A DNA stretch of 64,000 nt from Tachypleus tridentatus (Eukaryota > Arthropoda > Merostomata > Xiphosura > Limulidae). Of the stretch, positions 54,681-64,000 are shown in pieces. The notes under the pieces are model-generated. The model saw only the letters and a program-made list of their open reading frames with translations. It was not told the DNA's origin and ran no database searches. The position numbers were made by a program, and so were the translations under genes. The stretch's first letter is position 1; the number at the start of each line of letters is the position of its first letter. Location: positions 45,936,782 through 46,000,781 of the forward strand of contig NC_134833.1 of NCBI RefSeq assembly GCF_004210375.1, written 5' to 3'.

Positions 54681-55127
54681 TCTGTGGAATTGGAAACACA
54701 GTATTTAACAAAGTGAAACATATCAAATATTTTCTTCTTTTCAAATGTAAATTTATTTTTATAAAAATTTCCTTTAAAAGTATGTTCATTCAATTAGCGA
54801 CTTGAGAATTGTTTAGTAAAATATCTACAGCTCTATAAAATTTTACTAAAACCTTGAGCTAATTTATTTATGAATTTTAAGAAAACGAAATATTATCTGC
54901 CTAAAAATACAGAGTGTACAGCTGTGCGTTCTGTGGCCAAATAAACAGGTTTCACGAGCCTTAATGTAATATCAGATTATCTTAGTTATTGTTGCTGTAT
55001 GTTATTTAATTGTTATATTAAATATACAGAAGTTTTAAAGTATTATAAATCATAAAAAAGCGAAACTAGAAACTCAGACTTCTCTGAAATTCAGAGCTGG
55101 ATGAGAATGGAGCTTAATTCGCAAATT

Positions 55128-55290
55128 GGGTATCCATAGACATTTTAATGAGAGTAGCATATGTTTAAAGATAATGGTATTGGTGTCCACAGACATTTTA
55201 ATGAGAGTAGCATATGTTTAAAGATGATGGTATTGGTGTCCAAAGACATTTTAATTAAAGTAGCATATGTTTAAAGATGATGGTATTCAG
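55128..55290. repeat. 53-bp tandem repeat, three units
   Basis: GACATTTTAATGAGAGTAGC and ATATGTTTAAAGATGATGGT recur with starts at 55141, 55194 and 55247, an exact 53-bp spacing. Very little divergence. Confidence 0.9.
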
Positions 55291-56040
55291 TAAATACAAC
55301 GGCTAGCGATTGTAACCTTTTATTATTTTTCCCCTTTTAGCAACTTATTTATCAATAATGTTGCGCACTATAGAAACATAATATAAAACGGCAAGAACCT
55401 TGTGGTTTTAACAAGTAGATATATTCAAGTCAATCATATCACCTGGAATGGAAATGTATTCCCAAAGATATTCAAAGAGTCTTCAAATCATTATTAGAAA
55501 GGAATCTGGAAGGCTTTTAGTTGTTTTAGAACCCCAAATTACTAATTTGTTTCCCCAATTATGCAACCCTAGAATTAGCCTTGGTTGAAGACGTGAGAGC
55601 GAACATTTAGATAAATGTTGCAATACATGTATATAATTCTATAAGTCCATATATAACGATCGCTAGTAGGTTCTAAATAATATTTAAAAATTATTTTTAT
55701 TTTCTAAACAGACTGAAGAACAAAACACAGTTTCATACGTTATCAACCAAATACAGTAACAAAAAAGACAAAACCTTCTGATATTATCTTTAGAATACAA
55801 AATTCACTTAACTAGAAATATACGTTGTTCATAAACGTTGTAATGAAATTATTTGTATTTTGTAATATACGTCTGTATAATATAAACGTTTTAGGTTTAT
55901 TTTCTTCAACACATCATTCCAGGCTCAATGAAGAACTCAGGTTTCCTTTCTTACGTGGAAGTATAGATAAATAAATGTCTTCAGTTTTTTAAATATTTGT
56001 TTTATCTCATTTTATTTTTAAATCAACATTAATTCTAACT
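55291..56040. other. No recognised gene
   Basis: AT-rich unique-looking sequence leading into the 45-bp minisatellite. Confidence 0.5.
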
Positions 56041-57900
56041 GAAAAATGAGTTCGTTAAAGGTAGAATCATTTTGTGTTGAGCAGGTAAAGATGAGTTATT
56101 TAAAGGTAGAATCATTTTGTTTTGAGCAGGTAAAGATGAGTTATTTAAAGGTAGCATCATTTTGTTTTGAGCAGGTAAAGATGAGTTATTTAAAGGTAGA
56201 ATCATTTTGTTTTGAGCAGGTAAAGATGAGTTATTTAAAGGTAGAATCATTTTGTTTTGAGCAGGTAAAGATGAGTTATTTAAAGGTAGAATCATTTTGT
56301 GTTGAGCAGGTAAAGGTGAGTTATTTAAAGGTAGAATCATTTTGTTTTGAGCAGGTAAAGATGAGTTATTTAAAGGTAGAATCATTTTGTGTTGAGCAGG
56401 TAAAGGTGGGTTATTTAAAGGTAGCATCATTTTGTTTTGAGCAGGTAAAGATGAGTTATTTAAAGGTAGCATCATTTTGTTTTGAGCAGGTAAAGATGAG
56501 TTATTTAAAGGTAGCATCATTTTGTTTTGAGCAGGTAAAGATGAGTTATTTAAAGGTAGCATCATTTTGTTTTGAGCAGGTAAAGATGAGTTATTTAAAG
56601 GTAGCATCATTTTGTTTTGAGCAGGTAAAGATGAGTTATTTAAAGGTAGAATCATTTTGTTTTGAGCAGGTAAAGATGAGTTATTTAAAGGTAGAATCAT
56701 TTTGTTTTGAGCAGGTAAAGGTGAGTTATTTAAAGGTAGAATCATTTTGTTTTGAGCAGGTAAAGATGAGTTATTTAAAGGTAGAATCATTTTGTTTTGA
56801 GCAGGTAAAGATGAGTTATTTAAAGGTAGAATCATTTTGTTTTGAGCAGGTAAAGATGAGTTATTTAAAGGTAGAATCATTTTGTTTTGAGCAGGTAAAG
56901 GTGAGTTATTTAAAGGTAGAATCATTTTGTTTTGAGCAGGTAAAGATGAGTTATTTAAAGGTAGCATCATTTTGTTTTGAGCAGGTAAAGGTGAGTTATT
57001 TAAAGGTAGCATCATTTTGTGTTGAGCAGGTAAAGATGAGTTATTTAAAGGTAGAATCATTTTGTTTTGAGCAGGTAAAGATGAGTTATTTAAAGGTAGA
57101 ATCATTTTGTTTTGAGCAGGTAAAGGTGAGTTATTTAAAGGTAGCATCATTTTGTGTTGAGCAGGTAAAGATGAGTTATTTAAAGGTAGAATCATTTTGT
57201 TTTGAGCAGGTAAAGATGAGTTATTTAAAGGTAGAATCATTTTGTGTTAAGCAGGAAAAAGGATTAAAAATAGAATAATTTTGTGTTAAGCAGGTAAAGG
57301 TGGGTTATTTAAAGGTATAATCATTTTGTGTTAAGCAGGTAAAGGGGATTAAAGATAGAATCATTTTGTGTTGACCTTTAAGGAAAGGTGAGTTCATTAC
57401 ACTTTGTGTTGAGCAGGTAAAGGTGAGTTATTTAAAGGTAGCATCATTTTGTGTTGAGCAGGTAAAGGTGAGTTATTTAAAGGTAGCATCATTTTGTGTT
57501 GAGCAGGTAAAGATGAGTTATTTAAAGGTAGCATCATTTTGTTTTGAGCAGGTAAAGATGAGTTATTTAAAGGTAGAATCATTTTGTGTTAAGCAGGAAA
57601 AGGGGATTAAAAATAGAATAATTTTGTGTTAAGCAGGTAAAGGTGGGTTATTTAAAGGTATAATCATTTTGTGTTAAGCAGGTAAAGGGGATTAAAGATA
57701 GAATCATTTTGTGTTGACCTTTAAGGAAAGGTGAGTTCATTACACTTTGTGTTGAGCAGGTAAAGGCGAGTTACTTAAAGGTAGAATAATTTTGTGTTGA
57801 GCAGGTAAAGGTGAACTCCTTAAAGGTAAAATTATTTTGTGTTGAGCAGGTAAAGGTGAGCTCCTTAAAGGTAGAATTATTTTGTGTTGAGCAGGTGAAG
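56041..57900. repeat. 45-bp minisatellite array, open on both strands
   Basis: About 27 regular units (56046-57245) are followed by irregular ones. Each unit reads AAAGATGAGTTATTTAAAGG and then TAGAATCATTTTGTTTTGAG, closing with CAGGT. Because 45 is divisible by three, both strands stay open: 410 codons on plus (56046-57278) and 401 on minus (57240-56035). Units differ almost only at three sites (A/G in AAAG[A/G]TG, A/C in TAG[A/C]ATC, T/G in TGT[T/G]TTGA). The right part has a 342-bp higher-order repeat (57246 and 57588 starts). I regard it as non-coding. Every regular unit carries CAG|GTAAAG, a splice-donor-like word on the plus strand. Confidence 0.97.
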
Positions 57901-57904
57901 TTCA

Positions 57905-59480
57905 TTTAAAAAACTCGATTATGAAAGGATCAGTTTTTAAAAGGATAAATTTTGTACTTTTTTATATTAGTTTCTTTCTTAATGAACATTGTCTAAATGT
58001 GAAATAACCTTCTTAAAAGTAAATATTTTGAGTATTAATTTGTTTTTGTTTTACTAATTTCTGAAAGAATATTGAGTTTTAACATTAAGAGGTCCAAACA
58101 TATTTTCACCGTCGTAAATCAGGTGTTGAGTTTCGACTAGAGTGTACATTGGCTCAGTATTAAATGTTACGTATGTGAGAAAACGTGTAAAGTAAATAAC
58201 GTTTGTAAGGAAAACTCAGTCTGATGTTTATGACTAATTCTGATATCGTAAAAAGAAAGATCTGCTACTAAATGGAACTTCATTAATGATAGACAATACA
58301 TAAATAACAATAAAGAAGATATTAAAGTCCCAAACGTATTTTCTGTGACGCGTTCAGTTACTTAATGGTTAAAATACAGCCAAGAAAAAAAACGTCCGGT
58401 AAAACTACCCTTCTCAGAAACTTTATTTATAGAACAAAGCAGGAGGTAAAGGTGCCAGCATAAACAAGAAAATTACATATAGATATATATACTTGAAGGT
58501 ATACACATTTTATCTTGCTTTAAATCACACCCAAATTTTATGCGTTGATTATAACAGAATCATGCAACTTAGCAATAGTTTTCATTGCTAGTGTAGTTAA
58601 ATTGATATAAAGAATGAAGTGGTTGAGGAAGGGAAGAAAAAGTTGCCCAAGACCAATAAATTACCAGATCGCCAAAATGGTAATAACGCTTCCAGAGTTT
58701 TACGAGAACCAATTGTAGATATAGCAAGAAAAATTGTATAATTATCACTTCTAGCTAGCCCTAAACAACGATCGTCTGGTTAATTAGTGCACCAATAGGG
58801 ACATGTTTAGACAGTTTTCCTCCTAAATTAAACACGTAAAGTTGGTATATTACATAACAAGAGGCACGTATTACAGACCTGTAAACAGTATCTGAGAGCA
58901 TATATTAATATCATTGTTAAATGGTGGCTTGTAGTTCAGACATCGTTTTAGTAATTGTTTGTGTGTGTAAACATGTGCTACAAAATAGAATAAACTATCC
59001 TAATAGTGCGAGCCATAAATTCAAAATGTGCACTTAGGTCGGTCCTTATAATAATTAAATGTGATATGAAACATGATAGGAAAGTGGAGAAAATGTGAAA
59101 TTTTTATATTCATATGTCTACTTTTTGTATCTACTATTTCAAGAATTTAAAGTTCAACTGTAGTTAGGAGCACCAACACAGCGTTGAATTATCCAAAACC
59201 TAGGGTACATTTTATATCTCACATTATAGCTTGTTCCCAGGGGTCTTTTTAATTAGTGCAGCATGTTTTGTTTATTTTTTAAAATCTGTTTTTGTTTCAG
59301 CTCGTTTTTAGGTTATAACAAGCTAATATATATATACATATATAATGCAAATACTATCCTATGGTTTTAAAAAATACCAAAGAACTGTTCATGCAATTGT
59401 CTAAGTCACTGTTCCATTAAATATGCTATAAATATTGTGTAAGAACGAGGCACTCTTTAGTAGAAACACATATATACACG
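57905..59480. other. No recognised gene
   Basis: AT-rich sequence. No SINE, transposon end or exon-like signal was recognised. Confidence 0.5.
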
Positions 59481-59482
59481 AA

Positions 59483-59717
59483 AGATCGAAACTCTTTGTT
59501 TCCTTTGAAATATATGTCCTAGATGGAAATACCGCTTCACAGAAATGTGTGTCATATTAGATCAAATATCACTTTATGAAAATGTGTATTCTAGATAGAA
59601 ACATCGCTGTGTTAAAATGTTTGCCCTAGGTCGAAACACTGTTTCATGAAAATGTTTATTCTAAGTCGCAGCACTGATCCATGAAAATGTTTTTTCTAGA
59701 TCAAAACACTGTTTCTT
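59483..59717. repeat. Degenerate repeat, unit about 41 bp, about six units
   Basis: Units approximate TAGATCGAAACACTGTTTCA then TGAAAATGTTTATTC. Spacing is near 40 bp, with clear divergence between units. Not coding. Confidence 0.7.
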
Positions 59718-59799
59718 GGAGGTGCTAGGTGAATTAAATGGTAAACATGCTTATGTGTGTACATGGGTTAGGTACATAATTATTACCTGCCTGTAGCTG

Positions 59800-60365
59800 C
59801 TTCAGCTATCAGCACTCTTCAGGACCCTTTATCCTGTCCTTTCCTCACATAAACACTGTAACTGGACTACAACGACTCCGTGATTTGTGACCCCTTTTCT
59901 CTGCGGTCAACTTTTCTTCTACAGACTTGCACTTACACATTTTGAATCTTATTTGTTCTCATAATGTGTCCAAAATACTGACGCTTTCCTTTTTTTGATG
60001 TCTGCTTTTAGTGTGCGCTTAGATTCGGTCATTTTCAATATTTTTTTCGTTTGTTTTATGCTCTGTATATATTATTTCAAAATTATTTTAAGCATTCACA
60101 TTTCTAACGCTTTTATCTTGTTGTAGAGTTCTTTCGTTATTGTTCAAGTCTCTGCATCACACTTACATTTTGTAAGTTTTTTTCTTGTCCCTAGCCTAAT
60201 GTTCATCGTGGTTAAAACATCTTTCATATGGATTATATATGCTCTTGCAATTTCTATCCGTCTCTCGACTTCTGCCTCACATTTATCATCTTCACTTATT
60301 AGTTGCTTGAAGTAGACAAACTTGTCCACTTGTAATTTTGTGTGGCCATCCACTTTGATGTTGAC
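59800..60365 (-). pseudogene. Non-LTR retrotransposon reverse-transcriptase C-terminal fragment
   Basis: The minus-strand frame 60353-60144 reads LQVDKFVYFKQLISEDDKCE, then AEVERRIEIARAYI, the pattern after the catalytic domain of many LINE reverse transcriptases (a VDKFxYLG..ISED-type block). Below it, frame-shifted pieces continue the family order (TEHKTNEKN near 60060, IKKRKASVFWTHYENK near 59970). Many stops are present and the catalytic core is absent. The clade is not determined. Confidence 0.65.
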
Positions 60366-61060
60366 TCTAACTTAACTTTTACATTTCTTCTCACAACCAT
60401 TGTTTTGTCTTCTGACTAATCTGGAGTCTTATAATGTGTGAGGTCGCAGACTTTCCACAGACGACTGTCCACTCATCCTACTGATCATTAAGATTGAGTC
60501 TAAGATGTGCCACACACCTTGCTGTCATCAGATTTCAGATCCGCTGTCCCTCTAATTGGTTGGGATATTCCGTATCCTCTGTCGTATTCAGTCTCCAAGT
60601 ACTAAAAGGATAACTTCTACAAACAGTCACGCCAAAGAATTTATTCCCCTCGCTTAGTTTTGCATCTCTGTTAAGTGTAGATATTCGGGTATCCAACTAA
60701 TACGAGTCATAAATGAGAGTTGAGAAGTTATGGAGCACTAGTGATCCTATCCACACCCATATTAACATATATGTGCGACAGTCAAAGGACAAAATATTAT
60801 CTACTTCAAAATACTCAAGAAATATTTCACAGAGATATCTGTAGTATATTTTCGCAATGATTTTTCGAGTAATACACCATAACTCTATTTGGCTTAGCTT
60901 GAGCTATGTGTGCTGATCCAAAATGTATGTGCCAGATCTGAATAATGTCCCACAGGGACATACGTTGGTAGTTAAAAAGATTAACTTCAGCATATCTTGC
61001 CAATAGCTTCTTAGTATTTAAACAAAAATGGCATTACTCTATAAGTCTATCATGACCTAA
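60366..61060. other. No recognised gene
   Basis: Slightly GC-richer at 60400-60660, perhaps further LINE remains, but no motif supports this. Confidence 0.35.
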
Positions 61061-61068
61061 TGTGCAAG

Positions 61069-61190
61069 GCATCCTTCACCCTCAACCTCTGTCCTGACCC
61101 AACATATAAACCATCCCTCACCCTTTACTTCCGTTGTGACCCAAAGTACAACCCATCCTTCACCCTTAATCTTACTCACTTGAGTAGATT
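61069..61190. repeat. 42-bp tandem repeat, three units
   Basis: ATCCTTCACCCTCAACCTCT-like units start at 61071, 61113 and 61155. They are pyrimidine-rich on plus. The minus frame gives a KGEGWxxxWVxTEV-like repeat, but the short ORF is probably a by-product of the period being a multiple of three. Confidence 0.85.
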
Positions 61191-61881
61191 GTGTGGTTGT
61201 TGTACACATACTATTTTGCTTTTCTGGTTCAGTCAAACCAATCATATATTTTTATACGATTGAATACGTCCATAATCAGAATTTCAGTGAGCAAGTTTTA
61301 AACTATTAAGCAATTCTATGCATAGATAATTGTTCCCAATGAAATAAGGATCTCCTTTCAGTGTATTTGGGTGTACTAAAAAACAAAACAATTATAACTT
61401 ACCTATACTTGACTTTTTGGATAAATAAATTTCTCCTTTTTTAAAAATGGTAAAAGTGACAAACTAAAAAAAATATAATGCCTTAGGATATCAGCATTTT
61501 ACAGAAAATTATTTGTTTTTAATGACCTGTTGTAACACTGTGATTTATTTATTTTTCGTTTTAGAAATTCCATTTTATATTTTATCCTGATTCTTAATGT
61601 GGAGATTAACTCCAACATCTATAGATTTCCCGATTTATCCAAATATGGGCCCTGATTATTTAGTTAACATGGTATACATTTTAGAGAATAAATACATTAT
61701 TTCATAAAAAAAATCCCATTCATCTACATTTACGTTAAATCAACACTCTCGTAGTTTTGTATATTATTAGGGGTGGAAATATGCGGGCGTAAGTTTATTC
61801 TCAAACTTTATGTAGTCATAACAAAATTCATTTGATCTCAAAGGCAACTTTGTACCGGATCAAATAAAAGCCAGGTTAAAT
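61191..61881. other. No recognised gene
   Basis: AT-rich sequence without recognised repeats or exons. Confidence 0.5.
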
Positions 61882-62020
61882 ACTGATGAAACTTTATAAA
61901 ATGGACAGCAACTGCCTGTTGTGGAGACACAAGAGTAGAGAACGACGTTTTGAAAGTCTTCCTCTACACTTGTGTCTCTACAACAGGCAGTTGCCGCCCA
62001 TTCTACAAAGTTTCATCATG
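61882..62020. repeat. Fold-back element with about 59-bp arms
   Basis: The left arm (61882-61940) runs ACTGATGAAACTTTATAAAA... to CACAAGAGTAGAG. The right arm (61961-62020) is its reverse complement at roughly 85-90 percent of positions. The 20-bp spacer is AACGACGTTTTGAAAGTCTT. A single-arm relative lies at 12205-12310, so this is a dispersed family. The strand-spanning hairpin would be very stable. Confidence 0.85.
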
Positions 62021-62040
62021 AATACGCTGCATAAACAATC

Positions 62041-63640
62041 TACCAAAGAATAAGTTACGTACTGTTATTTTATATAACTGTTTTCATTCAAATCTAAGGG
62101 CTATATATATATACACGTATCTTTAAATTTAAGGCAACGTAATATTACTTATACAAAAACAATTTACAACTGAGTTTGGTGCACATAATGAGCCGGTAAG
62201 GAACTGAAATATGAGACGTGTTATGCCAAACAAAATAATTTAAATACAAAGCAAAAATGGTAATGCCTTATTAAAATATTTCGTTTTTACTTACAATGTT
62301 ACCAAACAACGTTGCACTGCTAAATTAGGGACGGCTAGCACAGATAGCCCTCGAGTAGCTTTGTGCGAAATTCCAAAAACAAACAAACAAATAAACCAAA
62401 CAACATTTTCATATCTATCTCCGTATTCGAATCTAGCAACACCTATATTTCCTGATTGAAATTAATACTACCTTTTATTCATCCTTTACAACAGAAAAAT
62501 ATTAAAAATGTATGTTATACATTATTTACAAACTTTTAAAGATTTATTGCTTGTTCATTATTCCTAATAAATTATTAAAAGCTCGACCAGGTAATAAAAA
62601 GCTTAAGTAATTTAATCGCTCGTATTGTTAATAAGATTGAATATCCCTAGATTCTAAAGCGTAGTTACCATGAATACACTTAAAATAATGATAAACCCAA
62701 ATATTACACGAATATATAGAATAGTGCTAAGCCTATGAAAGTTAACGCGCATAAAGTGCTGGTAATTTCTACTTATACACAACCCTCCAACTCCAAACTT
62801 TTACGTATGCAAAGCTGCAATAATTCAATAAATGTTCGTCTAATAAACTCCAAACCGATGGTTCATATAACATATTTTCATTCTTAACGAAGAAATTTGT
62901 ATAGCTAATTTAAATAAAAGGCAAGTCTAAATGAAGACGACAGTTAAACAAAAGACTCAACTTGTCTCTTTAGGAAAATGGACCTTTCGGTACAGGAAAC
63001 CAGTACTGATAATTCAGTTTAAATACTGAACGTGGACTTATTACTGTTGTAGTATGCGGTAGTCATCTTATTAATATCGTATCCAAAATATATTAGTGGA
63101 TTTTCAAACATTAGATGGGTCGTTACTTGAATTTCGAGCCAAGACGGTTTAGTTGCCAAGGGCGTTATCAGTTTCAGCTATTAGGCGTCATTTTAACAAA
63201 TTTTCTTTGATTTCTGACGTAACTGATAAGCACTCTCTCACCGTAACTCGAACTTTTACTAAAGAACGATATAGTGAATGAATACTTATGTTGAATGAGA
63301 CAGGTTTTTGAGTGCGCAGTAACGTAACCTATAATGTCATTAGTTCAATGAATGAACTGATACACGATACTGTCTAAGAAAAAGGAATTGAGTTTTCGAT
63401 ACATTTTATGCAAAATCAACGTCAGAGAGAGGGTACAAGATCGTGCTTATGACTGTTATACAACTTGCTAATTTGTATATTTAAAATCGTATTAATCTAA
63501 ACTATTAACTCCTGTAAGTGACATTTCAAATCAGTAGAAGGCTGTCGCATGCGGTCAAAAGGTTGCTTGAAAAATACGCATAAATGTGGTAAAAGTGTTT
63601 TTCCTACAATTGCTTACTCACGATAGGAGTATGCAGGAAT
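62041..63640. other. Mostly unrecognised sequence with one SINE tail
   Basis: Apart from the SINE fragment at 62311-62394, I see no gene, repeat or exon-like signal. Confidence 0.5.
62311..62394 (+). mobile_element. Severely 5'-truncated SINE (family 1) with 10-bp target duplication
   Basis: Only the last 84 bases of the SINE are present (GCACTGCTAAATTAGGGACG to AAACAAACAAACAAATAA). The direct repeat ACCAAACAAC lies at 62301-62310 and 62395-62404. The body matches the consensus closely. Confidence 0.93.
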
Positions 63641-64000
63641 ATGTACCACGTGCAACTGTTGGTTGGACTGTAGTTGGGGCATAATGTCTACTAGTTACTA
63701 GAGACACTACTGTTGACAATATTATAGTCGGGGCATACGGTTCTACTAGTTACTAGAGACACCACTGTTGACAATATTATAGTCGGGGCATACGGTTCTA
63801 CTAATTACTAGAGATACCAATGTTGACTATATTACATTTGATGCATAATATATGCTAGTTACTGGAGATACCAGATAACAGATCTGCGTTAGCTACCACA
63901 AATACCACTACTGACCAGGTTCTAGTAGTAAGATAATTACTATTAGTTATCAGGCAATACTCATGACTAGGTTTTGTTGTAGCATCAGGTCTACAACTTA
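63641..64000. repeat. 55-bp tandem repeat running off the right edge
   Basis: CTACTAGTTACTAGAGACAC, TGTTGACAATATTATAGTCG and GGGCATACGGTT recur with starts at 63691, 63746, 63801 and 63855. The first units are nearly identical and the later ones diverge. About six units are in the window. Confidence 0.88.

Noticed and set aside
56035-57278. Two long ORFs (410 codons plus strand, 401 codons minus strand) as repetitive proteins
   Set aside because: Both come from a 45-bp tandem repeat whose length is a multiple of three. All unit variants change amino acids in both frames and nothing indicates selection. No start context, signal peptide or flanking exon supports either.
61884-61900. Hammerhead ribozyme core (CTGATGA followed by AA)
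   Set aside because: There is no separate stem II followed by GAAA and no cleavage-site partner at the right distance. The motif is too short to support a ribozyme.

Overview
This is animal nuclear DNA: AT-rich, with genes split by kilobase introns and a heavy load of transposable elements. A tRNA-headed SINE occurs in about sixteen full or partial copies. From memory this family is abundant in horseshoe crab genomes (Limulus/Tachypleus), so Xiphosura or another chelicerate is my best guess; I could not check this.

Two host genes are well supported, both on the minus strand. The first (6572-7420) is an intact, single-exon RRP7A-type ribosomal RNA processing protein. The second (25707-49164) is an ETS-family transcription factor of the ETS1/ETS2/Pointed class. 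I could place seven coding exons with matching splice phases, giving a 489-residue protein with a MAPK-type Thr-Pro site, a Pointed (SAM) domain and a C-terminal ETS DNA-binding domain. A CpG-richer stretch upstream (about 49650-49860) looks like its promoter and holds a possible divergent plus-strand first exon.

Layout: 1-3480 is a decayed satellite of about 48 bp period. It is interrupted by a decayed two-exon copy of a repetitive arthropod gene family and a 10-bp heat-shock-element-like array. RRP7A follows, then a broken ZMYM1-like hAT transposase gene (8411-10763). From 13.5 to 21.7 kb lie decayed Gypsy-type gag/pol remnants and SINEs. From 25.7 to 49.2 kb lies the ETS gene; its 11.6-kb intron holds a deleted mariner, several SINEs, a Gypsy integrase remnant and a 41-bp minisatellite. 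From 51 to 64 kb there is no recognised gene, but there are a mariner MITE, a head-to-head SINE pair, a 45-bp minisatellite open on both strands, a LINE fragment, a fold-back element and a terminal 55-bp repeat.

The most striking overall property is the number of separate tandem arrays with units of 41-55 bp. The most unusual single items are the 45-bp array with only three common variable sites, the 10-bp HSE-like array, and a mariner insertion whose empty site survives in the neighbouring copy of a tandem duplication. I found no operon, CRISPR array or clearly new multi-gene system.
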